Assembly (NCBI RefSeq): GCF_018143015.1
Contig: NC_054758.1
Coordinates: forward strand, 6,991,501 to 7,055,500
Length of the DNA: 64,000 nucleotides
Source of the DNA: Lytechinus variegatus
Lineage: Eukaryota > Echinodermata > Echinoidea > Temnopleuroida > Toxopneustidae
Reading direction: 5' to 3'
In this document: positions 53,567 through 64,000 of the stretch, piece after piece
How positions within the stretch are numbered: position 1 is the first letter of the stretch
How the letters are laid out: every line of letters starts with the position of its first letter
Notes under the pieces: model-generated
What the model saw: only the letters and a program-made list of their open reading frames with translations
The model's database searches: none
What the model was told of the DNA's origin: nothing
Position numbers and translations under genes: made by a program

Positions 53567-55570
53567 AATCTCTCATCATGACAGTTTATATACTCATTTA
53601 TTCCTGCAATATCAAAACCTACACGGTTATCATCACACTCTTGTTCTCTTATTGATAATATATTTGTAAATATTGATCATGTTAAGGTAGAATCAGGAAT
53701 TATACTCTCTGATATTTCGGACCATTGCCCAGTTTTTCTGCAAAATTGATAGTTTTTTAGGTACTACAAAACTGCCTCCTCCTTCAAAAATGATAAGGAA
53801 ATTTACGGTTCCTGAAATTGATAATTTAAAAGAGAAACTCAACTCAACTTCAAATTGGTCAGAGGTGTTGGATAATAATGATATTAAAGGCTCCTATAAC
53901 AATTTTAATAACATTCTAAAAGACGCCCTTGATGAGTGTATTCCATTGGAGAAGTGTAAGTTTTCAAATTACAAACACGAACTCCGTAACCCATGGGTTT
54001 CCAAGTCTATACTGAGATCCATTAACAGAGAAAACAATATATTACAAACTTAAAGCAAATCCTACTCCAAAACGTCGTGAGAAATATAATAGATATAAAA
54101 ATACATTAACAAGAATTTTACGGATTGAGAAAAGGAAATATTATTGTAATCAGTTTGAAAAGAAAAGGTCCAACATAAAAGAAACATGGGGTATAATAAA
54201 TAATGCTTTAAATAGGAAGAGTCTTATTAAAGATATAACCCAAATCCGTGAGGGAAATAAAGTTTTAGATGAGAATGAATCTATATCCAATCACTTTAAT
54301 GAATACTTTGCAAACATCGGACCAAATTTGGCTAAGAAAATTCTTAACGTAAAAAAAAGTTTTCATAATTTTTTGAAGAACAAAAATCAGAATTCAATAT
54401 TTTTCAATTCAACCAATTCATCAGAAACTTTACGAATTGTGAAAAATATGAAAGACAAGCCAAGTAGGCCTATGGGATATGATGAAGTCAGTAATTTTTT
54501 GCTGAAACATATCATAAATGAAATTACTGAACCTCTAGAGCACATTTTCAATTTATCTATAAGTCAAGGTGTTGTACCCGATGCAATGAAAATCGCTTAA
54601 GTTATTCCGATATTGAAAAAGGTGATCCTTTAGACTCCAATAATTATAGGCCAATATCACTGCTATCGTCAATTTCTAAAGTGTTAGAAAAACTTATTTT
54701 TGATCGTACTATGTCGTTCTTTGTAAGTAATAATGTTTTCGCAGATTCGCAATTCGGTTTCAGACAAAAACATTCCACGATTCATGCAATTTTACAATTC
54801 GTTAACCATGTTGCTTCCGCTAACGATGATCATTGTCATACACTCGGAATATTTTTGGACCTCTCCAGGGCCTTCGATATTATTGACCATCAAATATTAC
54901 TGTATAAACTCTTTCACTACGGTATCCGTGGGAAGGCCTTGGAGTGGTTTAGAAGCTATCTCATAGGAACCTCTCAATTCGTTTCTATTAAGGGAGTTAA
55001 TTCGTCTTTTAAACAGCTACTTTGTGATGTCCCTCAGGGATTTCTCCTTGGACCTTTACTTTTTATTTTGTATATGAATGACTTTCAAAACTCTTCTCGG
55101 GTCCTGTCATTTACTTTATTCGCAGATGATTCTTCCGTTTTCTTTTCCCATAAAAATCCAAATATCCTGTTAGAAACAGTTAATATTGAACTCAGACTTG
55201 TCGCAGAATGGATATGCGCTAATAAACTAATAAAACTCAAGGTATGTTTTTCAGTAATTCTATTTCACAGTTACCCGGTAATTTTTACACTAATAATGCT
55301 GTATAAATATAGTTGATTCGTTAAAATTTCTTGGTCTTATTAATGACAATAAGCTTTCTTGGATAGAGCATAATTTGAATTTAAATAAAACGCTTGCGAG
55401 GAATGTTGGGGTAATCAATAAACTAAAATCGTCATTTCCTATGCATATTTTAAAAGGTTTATACTCAACACTTATACTACCTTATCTGAACTACGGTATA
55501 CTTGCATGGGGTAATTCGTTTAATTACCAATTGGATAAATTGTTAATTCTTCAACAAGTGGAATGGCGGC
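53567..55570 (+). mobile_element. CR1/L2-like LINE, second dead copy
   Basis: Begins inside the endonuclease (SKPTRLSSHSCSLIDNIF, SDISDHCPVF) and runs through the linker (NPWVSKSILRSIN) into [65 protein letters not shown] and LFADDSSVF. Segments 53790-54053, 54328-54600 and 54681-55316 are each open; frames break near 54050, 54600 and 55230. The 3' end is cut off at about 55560, where a GGCGGCCATTTT palindrome follows. The catalytic YxDD equivalent FADD is kept. Better preserved than the copy at 43.8 kb. Confidence 0.87.
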
Positions 55571-55591
55571 CATTTTTCAAAATGGCCGCCA
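55562..55591. repeat. Near-perfect palindrome at the LINE truncation point
   Basis: ATGGCGGCCATTTT and AAAATGGCCGCCA are inverse copies with a 2-base spacer. It marks where LINE sequence stops and unrelated AT-rich DNA begins; it may be the tip of another element. Confidence 0.6.
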
Positions 55592-55602
55592 AATTTTCAT
55601 AA

Positions 55603-56225
55603 AATTTGAATATTCGTCCATAGATTTTGACACAAGCATTCAATTGCCATGAAATTAGTGTCGTATGAAAGCCAATTAAATTTCCTACAATTTGATACCA
55701 TTTATGGGGGATAAGTAGGTCATTTAGCTGAGATTTTAAGTAGAAAACTGCTTTTTTGGTAATTTTTTCCCAAAAATTGAAAATTTTGCAAATACATGAA
55801 TTTACATAATTCTAAGAAAAATGAATCAATTACCTTGAAATATTCCGGAAAACTTAACTGATATACTATTATGACGTGTATGAAATTTCAAGTCTGTATC
55901 ATTTTGTTTAACGAATTTATAAGGTGTCAAACTTGAATTCTTCAATATCAGAAATGTTGCTTTTTGTAGGCATTTCCTTAGACTAATACGTATAACATGT
56001 ATAATACATGGATGTATAATGTTTACCGGTAGTTTAAAATTAAATGCAATTATCTCCGCTTTTTAACGTCTTGTAGATTTAAGAGTAGGCTTTTCTTTAT
56101 CAGCTACATAAAACAAAATGTTGGCACATCAAGGCCTGATCCTCTCATGGGGGTGGGGGTGTCGAAGTCAGTCCCCCCCCCCCCCCTTCCCTTTGTTATA
56201 TCATGTTGTTGTACATGTAGTAAAT
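55603..56225. other. No gene recognised
   Basis: AT-rich sequence with a C-run near 56175. No coding, RNA or clear repeat feature is visible. Confidence 0.45.
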
Positions 56226-56229
56226 AGCC

Positions 56230-56370
56230 TATTTTGTTAGAAAAATAACTGTTTTGGGAGCTAACCATGCAAAAAAATCACAATCATATTGTCATTTTAC
56301 GTTTTTGTACACAGTTTTGGAAAAAAGCCCCCCCCCCCCCCCCCCCCCCCCCCCCGCTTCCGCGGCCCTT
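56230..56370 (+). repeat. C-rich dispersed repeat ending CGCTTCCGCGGCCC
   Basis: ACCATGCAAAAAAATCACAA, then TTTTTGTACACAGTTTTGGA, then a 35-base C-run and CGCTTCCGCGGCCC. The same order occurs at 58975-59095 and, inverted, at 62345-62500. Confidence 0.65.
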
Positions 56371-57377
56371 GATGTAGATGACGAGGTGTTCATTCATGGG
56401 TGTCTAGCTAAATTGTCACCAAATATTTGTTGATTTTTAAAGAATTTTCGGCGTAGGTCCAGTGCTGGGGTGCGAGTGTAATTATGATCAACACAAACTC
56501 TAGCTGAGTTCGAGGGAAGATTAAAAACTCTTTTATTGAAATTCGATTAACGAGCATGGTGTACTTGTATAAATGACACCCCCATTGATCCCTTACGAAA
56601 CTGACAACCTAATGACAATAATAGAAAATAAGGGAGTATAATACTGAACTCCCATGAATTGAATTGGAATGGGTCATAAATACCCATCATGATTTGTGAG
56701 GGCGTGTCCAGAAAACTCATATCCAATTACCTGACATGACCCCCTCCATTTCACTCCACCCTTCCTAGATTTGCATGCCCCTCCCTTGAGGCTTCAGGTC
56801 TTGCGTGACTGCAATGTAAATACATTTGTATTGAATTATGATGTCTACTGCGGTGGAAAGACCCAAAGCATTCATAACAAAAGAATATTTGATTAGATTC
56901 CAAAGGACACCCGCATGAGTGAACTGTTAGAAGTTTTACACCTGACCTTGAGTATACACGAATACGATTCGTATTGCTCATATTACGTTTTGAGGAAGTA
57001 GTCGACAAATTGCTATCTAACCACTTTACATACACAGAGGCGATATTCATATTCATTCCTTACATGGAAATTGTGACAATTTGGATAACTGCTACATCAT
57101 ACACTGCGTCGTTACTACAAAACTCTCACCCTTCTAAATCATGAAAATTGGATAAGGAGGAGGAGGAAGAAGACTCCAGCGATGACGGAAATCAATCGTA
57201 TCTAATGCAGATATCGACGAACGTGATTGTGAAAGCGAGGGAGAATCTTCGGAGACCCACGATCCCGAAGACTCGAGAGAGACGCAAGAACCCGAATACA
57301 AGTGGCGTTACAGGCGGGGGAGGAAAAGGGTAAGAATCCATCAAAAATTCTTATATATATATATATACATATATATA

Positions 57378-59443
57378 TACACAACAAAAAAGTAAGTCCC
57401 CCCTGAACAAACATCAATAATTTCCGAACCAATGTGAGTTTTTGATATATTTTTACATGAGCGTGTAGGTAATTTTATAAGCTACCCTCTGAGTAAATGC
57501 TGTGGACGTATCTTACGTCATGCTTCAGTGAGCACCGTCAGAAGGCAAAAATGTCACTTTTCAAAAGTCACAAGCAAAATATCATGACTTTGATTCCATT
57601 TTATTGGAACTAATTCCACATTCTCATCATGAAAAATAGTCAGAAGGCTTGTAAAAGGTACTTTCTAAAAGACGATACAACTTTTTTTAAGCTAAATTTC
57701 ACGGTTGAATAAACTCAAGTCCAAATTTGCTATAATTGGATTTTTACACATTTCTATCAATAAAAATGCTAGAATATGATGACAGTTATTTTGGGGAAGA
57801 CTATCTTCAACAATATTCATCGTTTCACGGTTCAATGAACATTTATTTGAAACAAAAAATGCGATTTTCAAATATCGTAGGCAAGTATTGCTTCATTTGG
57901 GTAACTGAAAATGATATTTTCTCAATTTTTTCGTTATGTTCATGACCAATTAACATGCTTCAATGATTCAAAGGTGTCAAATTAAACATTTACGCTTGAA
58001 TGAACACGTGGAATGTGATTAGCTCTTTTTTTACGTTATTGGAAAAAATGCAATTTGTAACTATGGATATCTGTCATAAAACTCCTTGCACAGTAAATTT
58101 GATTTTTATGAAAATCCCGATGTTTAATGCATCAGTGAGCACACAATATTCGAAAATTATGCAAATGAGAAGAAAGTTCAAGGCCTTGGCCCCACTCTGT
58201 ACCGTATCTAATGGTTGTTTTAGTGTGCGCACCTTTTGGATAGTGTTACTCTGAAGCCATGTGCGAAGTTTCATGAAATAACTTGGCAGAAGTAACAAAA
58301 ACCGTCCGTGAAACAAACCGTCATTTCATATTTGTTAAAATTTTGACTTCCTCTCTCATAGACTTGTGTACATTATGGGTGCATATGTTTAAGCATACTT
58401 AACCCCTTGTTCAATATGGTGGAACTTTTTTTCAAGGCTGTTTTTAGCAATGTCGTTTGGCAGTAATGTTTATCAACCTATGGGCAGAATTCTGTGCAAA
58501 AATGAAATCGATTTGTTTCTTTATGGATGAGTGAGCACGTATCAAAATGGGAAAATTGGTATTTTCAATGTCACAGACTCATTTTAAAGGGTAAATAAAG
58601 TGAATATTGGGGACAAATTTGATTTCAAATGTGTCTTTAATTGCTGTTGTTTTATCATCCATCATTTCTATCACCAAACATTTCCCGAATTTTAACCATT
58701 TTCATGGTTGAGCGAGCACATTCGAAAACTTAGGAATGAATACTCTTTATACTGCATAAATGTATTCTTTTCCTAACAATTTCTCAGGATCAGTTGAATG
58801 TATGGACAGATCAGTGGTGGATCCAGAATGTTAAATGGGGGAGGGGCCTATAATCGGGAGAGCCATCAACATTTTTAAATTTTAACATGATCTAACAAAT
58901 TGTAGAACATACTACCAAAAAACCCCTATGATGATACGTCACAATACAGGAGCCAAAGAGCAGTTTACAAAGTGGGGGGGGGCTGACCATGCCAAAAATC
59001 ACAATCGTATTACATTTTTATACTTGCTTATGGGAAAAAGTGGGGGCTGAAGCCACCCAGCCCCCATCCCCCCCCCCCGCTTCTGCGGCCCCTGTAATAC
59101 ATCGTGCTCACTCAACCATGAACATACGATATCAAAATTTGGTTAAATGAGTGGTTAAATGATGGATAGTAAAACAGCATAACACCATAAAATTCTCCTA
59201 AAAACTATTTTTTGCCCTACTTTGTATCTGCACAATCCGAAAAATGACTCTTGTGACTTTCAAAAATGGTCATTTTTAATTCGATCTTTAATCACTCATG
59301 CATGACTCAACCGATCAATCTCATTTTTCCCCAGGAGTTGCTTAATGAGTATAGGAAACACCCATGAAATATATCACAAAATAATTCGGTTCAAAAGTTA
59401 CAGCAATTTGATTTAGGGGGGACTTACTTTTTTTTTGTGTGTA
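57378..59443. mobile_element. TA-flanked element with GTGAGCAC motif array
   Basis: ACACAACAAAAAAGTAAGTC plus CCCCCT at the left matches the inverse of ACACACAAAAAAAAAGTAAG plus TCCCCCCT at the right, with TA outside, as in Tc1/mariner elements. TTGAGTGAGCACGT-like motifs recur at about 57524, 57995, 58131, 58526, 58703 and, inverted, 59103 and 59287. A CAGTGG-type repeat is nested at 58809-59095. About 1.8 kb without the insert; no transposase frame. Confidence 0.7.
58809..59095 (+). mobile_element. hAT-like repeat nested in the 57378-59443 element
   Basis: CAGTGGTGGATCCAGAATGT opens it, and it ends CGCTTCTGCGGCCCCTG, whose inverse starts CAGGGGCCGC. The right part is the dispersed C-rich family of 56230-56370. 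The ends are only loosely inverse. Confidence 0.5.
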
Positions 59444-59469
59444 TAGATCAACATCTATTTTGAACGTAG

Positions 59470-60540
59470 ACCGTACAATTCTTTAGTCCTTTCAACACGA
59501 ATAAAAGATATGTTCTGGATGAAATAATTTCACCAGATCAAGTTGGTTATACGGAAAATAGAAATATAGGTGAAGCCATAAGGTTAATAGATGATAATAT
59601 GAATAAGTAGGCCTGGGAGTAAGACAAGGAGATCCATTATCTCCCTATTTGTTTATTATTTGTATTGAAACACTTATGCACCAGGAACCGTCCTCTCTGC
59701 GCACTTCGATGCGAAAGTTAAGCGCACTGTATCTATTCCACGAACCGTCCTCTGTTACGTTGCCGGCCCACTGTGGCGTAAATAATTAACTTCACGAAAA
59801 TGTAAAGATACGGGATGAAACTTTGGAACCTGAACTTTTTAACGAAGACACTGGTAAATAATTTGCTCTCCTTGTAGGTGCACTTATTGCTGGTTTAAAA
59901 AAAACTTTTCTTTAAATGCCTTTTCTGAAAAAGTAACTTTCGCATCGAAGTGCGCAGAGAGGACGGTTCGTGGTGCGTGCGACGACGAAATGATAATTTG
60001 GTTTTGGGTTTCCAATTGGAGACACAGAAGTGAAGCAAGTTCTTTATGCAGATGACATTACCCTTTTTGTTAAAAATCCTATTTCAATGAACCGTTTAGA
60101 AATAATTTTTGAAAGTTTTGCAAGTGTACCTTGATTGAAAATTAATAACGAATACATATGTACATGTATGTAATATCACGAGGCAATGCTGATCAAGAAA
60201 ACCCAGGGGGTACCCCCTTCCGGAAAAGTAGTATTATGGGTATTTTGTAACTTAGACATTAATGTAAAAGATTGTATGAACTGTAAAGAAATTTTGAGTA
60301 AATCAATAACTTCCTCTCGTGGTGGAAACAAAGAGATCTAACCTTAAAATACCAATGGTTAAAACTTTCATATACCCTAAGTTGATATTCATGACGTCAC
60401 TTAATCAAATTCCACATTCGATATTTCAGGAACTTGATAAATTGATGTATAACTTTTTATGGAGAAGAAAATGTAAAGTTAAAGGTAAAGGCGAGCTTTA
60501 CCTTTGAAGGTAAAGTTAGGGGAGCTAATATGGGGGACTT
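59470..60540 (+). mobile_element. L1/Tx1-like LINE fragment interrupted by a MITE
   Basis: Decayed RT blocks read VLDEIISPDQVGYTENRNIG, then GVRQGDPLSPYLFIICIE, then GFPIGDTEVKQVLYADDITL and, after a break, VVKTFIYPKLIFMTSLNQIP and NFLWRRK. These are L1/Tx1-type motifs, distinct from the two CR1/L2-like copies. The region is split by an insertion at 59678-59976 and by stops and deletions; it stops at the CTTT tract. Confidence 0.75.
59678..59976. mobile_element. MITE inserted in the L1-like RT
   Basis: GCACCAGGAACCGTCCTCTC and the inverse of GCACCACGAACCGTCCTCTC, both continuing through TGCGCACTTCGATGCGAAAG, give arms of about 41 bp with one mismatch. A third copy of CCACGAACCGTCCTCTG lies inside near 59739. 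299 bp; no clear target duplication. Confidence 0.8.
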
Positions 60541-60764
60541 CCCTCCCTCCTTTCTTTCTTTCCTTCCTTAATCCCTTCCTTCTTTCTTTCTTTCCTTCTT
60601 TCTTTCTTCTTTTCTTTCTTTCTTTCTTTCTTTCCTTCCTTCCTTCCTTCTTTCTTTCTTTCTTTCTTTTTTTTCTTTTTTCTTTCTTTCTTTCTTTCTT
60701 TCTTCTTTCTTTCTTTCTTTCTTTCTTTCTTTTTTCTTTTCTTTCTTTCTTTCTTCCTTCCTTC

Positions 60765-60798
<34 letters not shown>

Positions 60799-60872
60799 CT
60801 CTTTCTTTGTTTCTTTCTTTCTATCTTTCTTCCTTTCTTTCTTCTTTTCTTCCTTCTTTCTTCCTTTCTTAT
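60541..60872. repeat. (CTTT)n / (CCTT)n microsatellite
   Basis: About 330 bases of C and T on the plus strand, mainly CTTT. Long Ser/Phe/Leu and Lys/Glu/Arg frames here are not genes. Confidence 0.95.
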
Positions 60873-60894
60873 TTCTGAGATACTACATGAATTT

Positions 60895-61605
60895 ATTTTT
60901 GAGAGTTTCTTTATTTTTAATTTTTTTTGTTTGCTTATTGGCCCTTTTCGCTGCCCATATTTTGGGCATGGAGCTATTAATGTTTGGGGAATCCCCAGCT
61001 TTGGTAATCCCACAGTCCGCATCCATTTTTTACTAGTCCCGTTCTTTCGTGGGAAGAACGCGAACGCTTATTTACGACGTTAGTTGACTTTGGAAGAGAC
61101 TTTTGGGCCCGTCGTCATGGTCGTAAAACTCTGTCCTGCAATGCAAATTGTGTGACATGAGATTTTTTTTCGTTTCGCATCTGGAACGGAAACATTGAAA
61201 TTTGCGTTTCGTGTGCAAAATTCTGATTGCTACTATGGCAACAGCGATATATTCGATTTAGGACGACTTTCCAAAGCAACATTTGGTGCCTCCCAGAGCT
61301 CGAGAGGCCGCCCGGGGGGCCCACTTCCATTGAAGAGTGGCGACCACGCGTAAAAAAGGAAAGAGTGGGTAAGTACGTTACGTATAGGCCTATGCAATGT
61401 AATAAGGGTGTCAAAAACGATGTTAAAAATACTGAAAGTGAGGATATGTTTTAATACTTGTTGGGTTTCACAAGCTAAATACTTGTTAGAGATGCATTTT
61501 CATAATCTGGAAAAGCCTTGCTTCCCTTGTTTAGGGTGCTTTTCGAAACCGCATGGTCTTGCCTGGCATCCACTCATCAATGGAAGTGGTTCCCCTCGGG
61601 AATTC
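60895..61605. repeat. Duplicated repeat block, copy A
   Basis: Runs TTTTTGAGAG...TTCGCTGCCCATATTTTGGG, ATCCCACAGTCCGCATCCAT, CTGTCCTGCAATGCAAATTG, GCGATATATTCGATTTAGGA, CAGAGCTCGAGAGGCCGCC and then a copy of the 31.4-kb hAT-like family (61310-61605). The same order recurs at 62512-63168. Confidence 0.8.
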
Positions 61606-62068
61606 GAATCTAATCCCCCATTTCTGGGGATAGTAAAGCATAGGCCTAATGCCCATTACATTGTGTGCTAGAGGCACATCGTTTGTGTAGAAGTGAACAA
61701 AAGAAAAAAAAACCGCACGTATGCATGCCGTGTACATAATCGACGCATGCGAAATGGTTTCGGCTGGAGAGGTGATCTGACCCATGGAATCAACTGCCAG
61801 AGATCCAAAAATAATCCACATTAAATGCAATATTGATTCGATGGACTGTAATGATCTATATCTAAGCCTTAATTTAGTAACCTTTTCCTCACTCAATATG
61901 TACTCAATTTTTTGAAAAAACACTTTCTTATCCATGTCATAATCTATTTTAGGTCCTGCACTTCGGATATCTCCAGCCATCAGTCGCAATGTACTTCATG
62001 TATGATGCGGATATCGAGGGAAAGCATTTTGCACACGAAAAGCAGATCTGTAGGGCCTGTAACCCCCC
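61606..62068. other. Stretch between duplicated blocks; no gene recognised
   Basis: A 152-codon frame on the minus strand (61531-61989) overlaps repeat sequence and has no recognisable domain, so I do not call it a gene. Confidence 0.4.
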
Positions 62069-62192
62069 CCCTGTAACACAAAGCTTACCATTGATTGTAG
62101 AGCACTTTTCTACGTTTGATTCTATTGACTGTAATGTACAATCACTCTTAAAAATCAAGTTTATGATTAAGCGTTAACTTTTGTGTTAGGGG
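62069..62192. repeat. MITE with GTAACACAAAGCTTA ends
   Basis: CCCTGTAACACAAAGCTTA and the inverse of CCCTAACACAAAAGTTAACG are the ends. It is related to the 34627-34786 element. Confidence 0.5.
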
Positions 62193-62344
62193 ACCCTAAA
62201 TATTAGCGTCCGTGAGGATTGCGAAAGGTGGCAAGTATTGCATTGTATTGCGTTAATTGCCCAGGCCCATGCAGGCGCCCATGCAATGTGAGTGGACCGA
62301 GCGGTCGGCCTACGTCGCACGAACGTAGCTTACCTGTTACGTAA

Positions 62345-62500
62345 TTACCCGGGGCCGCGGAAGCGGGGGGGGGGGGGGTGTTGGCTTTGGGGCTTTAGCT
62401 CCCCCCTTTTTTTCCAAAACCGTGTACAAAAACGTATAAATGACCATATGATTGTGATTTTTACATGGTCACCCCCCCCCCCACTTTGAAAACCGATTAC
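62345..62500 (-). repeat. C-rich dispersed repeat, inverted copy
   Basis: GGGCCGCGGAAGCGGGGG, then CCAAAACCGTGTACAAAAAC, then GATTGTGATTTTTACATGGT: the exact reverse order of the copy at 56230-56370. Confidence 0.65.
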
Positions 62501-62511
62501 ATATAGTACAA

Positions 62512-63168
62512 ACTATTTTTGAGAGCTTCGTTATTTTGAGATTGTTAATTATTTGTTTTTTTGCCCTGTTCGCTGCCCATATTTTGGGAATCCCCGGCTT
62601 AGGTATTCCCACAGTCCGCATCCATTGTACTCATAATCCCGACCTTTAGTTTGAGGACGCGCACGCTTGTTTACAACGGTAGCTGATTTAGGAAGGGACT
62701 TGTTGGGCCGTCATCAGGGTTGTAAAACTCTGTCCTGCAATGCATATTGTGTGACATAAGATTTTTTTCGTTTCGCATCTGCAACGGAAACATTCAATAT
62801 GCGTTTCGTGTGCAAAATTCTGGTTGCCACTATGGTAACAGCGATATATCCGATTGAGGACGACTTTCCAAAGCCACATTTGACTCCTCCTAGAGCTCGA
62901 GAGGCCGCCGGGGGGGGGGGGACACTCCATTGATTAGTGGATACCAGGAGCGACCACGCGTAAAAGGGGACAGAGTGGGCAGGTACGTTACGTATAGGCC
63001 TATGTAACGTTATAAGGGTGTCAAAACGATGTTTAAAATGCTGAAAAAGGGATATATATATCCAATACTTGTAGGGTTTCACAAGCCAAATACCTGTTAA
63101 GATATGCATTTTCATAATCTGGAAAGGAATTGCTTCCCTTGTTTAGGGTATTTTTCGAAACCCCATGT
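62512..63168. repeat. Duplicated repeat block, copy B
   Basis: Matches 60895-61605 block by block at an offset of about 1.6 kb, including TTACGTATAGGCCTATG and AAGGGTGTCAAAA. It ends before the terminal GTGGATGCC-type right end seen in copy A, and a third short echo (GTTCGCTGCCCGTATTTAGG) follows. Confidence 0.8.
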
Positions 63169-63430
63169 TCGCTGCCCGTATTTAGGGAACCCCCGGCCTG
63201 GGTATTCTAACAGTCCGCGTCCATTGTACTGATTTTGCATTTCCGTCGGTACTGATCGATCCTATACAACACCGCGGGGGAATCCGACCCCCCCCCCCCT
63301 TTCTTGACCTAAACGGGCTCCGCCTGCGTCTCATCCTCAAAAACAGAGCTAACGTTAGACTGGATAAAACAAAAGATCATAACATCCTATTTTCACAGAG
63401 CATGAACATTCATTGACTTTGCATTAAGGT

Positions 63431-63615
63431 GTTGCTTATGGTGGCCCTGAAGGGATATCGCATATAGACCAAATCGCGAATATTCACGATGAAATTGGCG
63501 ACGAAATTCACGACGTCGCCAATTTCGTCATGAATTTCGTCGTCAATTTGATATTCACGACGAAATTGGCGATTTGGTCTATATGCGATGTCCCTTCAGG
63601 GCCACCATAGTTGCT
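63431..63615. mobile_element. 173-bp MITE with exact 6-bp target duplication and internal motifs
   Basis: TATGGTGGCCCTGAAGGGAT and the inverse of TATGGTGGCCCTGAAGGGAC are the ends; inverse similarity continues through ATCGCATATAGACCAAATCG. GTTGCT lies directly outside both (63431-63436 and 63610-63615). Inside, GACGAAATTGGCGA and its inverse repeat around GACGTCGCC. The element is almost one long hairpin. Confidence 0.88.
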
Positions 63616-63695
63616 GCCTCGGCTACCCATGGCGATCGCGGCCAAGCCTGCCGGGTCGCGTGTTTTTTTTCCGTACCGCTAACGCGTCATATTCC

Positions 63696-64000
63696 ACAAG
63701 TCCCCAACAGAAACTTGATATGAATAAAAAGAGAAAAATTCAACAAGCATAACACCAAAAATTTCATCAAAATCGGATGTAAAATAAGAAAGTTATGGCA
63801 TTTTAAAGTTTCGCTTATTTCAACAAAATAGTTATATGAACGAGCAAGTTACATCCAAATGAGTGAGTTGATGACATCACTCACTCACTATTTCTTTTGT
63901 ATTATATTATATGAAATATGAATATATCTATTTTCTCGTCATTGTCATGTGAAATGAAGTTTCATTCCTCCCTGAACACATGGAATTCCATTATTTTAAC
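63696..64000. mobile_element. TTAA-type MITE, family AGGACAAGTCCACCCC, cut by window end
   Basis: ACAAGTCCCCAACAGAAACT, then AAAGAGAAAAATTCAACAAG, then ATCAAAATCGGATGTAAAAT follow the family order. The right half lies outside the window. Confidence 0.75.

Noticed and set aside
60504..61022. Long Phe/Ser/Leu-rich frame on plus and Lys/Glu/Arg-rich frame on minus
   Set aside because: Both are translations of the CTTT microsatellite.
61531..61989. 152-codon frame on the minus strand
   Set aside because: Overlaps a hAT-like repeat at one end and shows no domain or splice evidence.

Overview
This is an animal nuclear genome window, AT-rich and packed with transposons, with long intron-containing genes, phase-1 exon modules and no bacterial-style operons. 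A multi-SRCR receptor gene, a pair of lineage-type rhodopsin-like GPCR loci, CR1/L2-like and L1/Tx1-like LINE remains, and a foldback transposon resembling the sea urchin TU elements together point to an echinoderm, most likely a sea urchin. That assignment is an inference; no ribosomal or mitochondrial marker is present to settle it.

Layout. 1-5.6 kb: no gene; a foldback element with a 10-bp target duplication (1.35-3.3 kb), small hairpin elements and a TTAA-type MITE. 5.65-23.4 kb, plus strand: one complete nine-exon gene, 822 codons before the stop, for a type I membrane protein (signal peptide, six group A SRCR domains, one membrane helix, cytoplasmic tail with PPTY and YDSV motifs). All splice phases agree and the total length is a multiple of three. 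Its introns hold many mobile elements. 23.4-30 kb: purine-rich 3' flank, MITEs and a second foldback copy. 30.0-33.5 kb, minus strand: a two-exon rhodopsin-like GPCR of 289 residues. 35.6-41.7 kb: nested DNA transposons and an inverted pair of tRNA-derived SINEs. 41.9-49.8 kb, minus strand: a paralogous GPCR with the same exon structure, a one-base frameshift in its first exon, and a dead CR1/L2-like LINE in its intron. 50-64 kb: no host gene seen; a second CR1/L2-like LINE, an L1/Tx1-like LINE with a MITE inside it, a (CTTT)n tract, and a duplicated repeat block.

The most unusual signal is not a protein gene. At least seven inverted-repeat elements (7.3-9.3, 22.0-22.5, 31.4-32.0, 35.7-39.1, 39.3-40.2, 57.4-59.4 and 63.4-63.6 kb) each carry their own short motif, repeated several times inside the element in direct and inverted order, often with one head-to-head palindromic pair. 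Two of them share the same termini and 4-bp target duplications yet use unrelated internal motifs. These look like arrays of binding sites, perhaps for a transposase, that have diverged between families. That function is an inference; the arrays, terminal repeats and most of the target duplications are directly visible.

The SRCR receptor and the two GPCRs are cell-surface genes of kinds known to be expanded in echinoderms. Nothing in the sequence shows that they work together.
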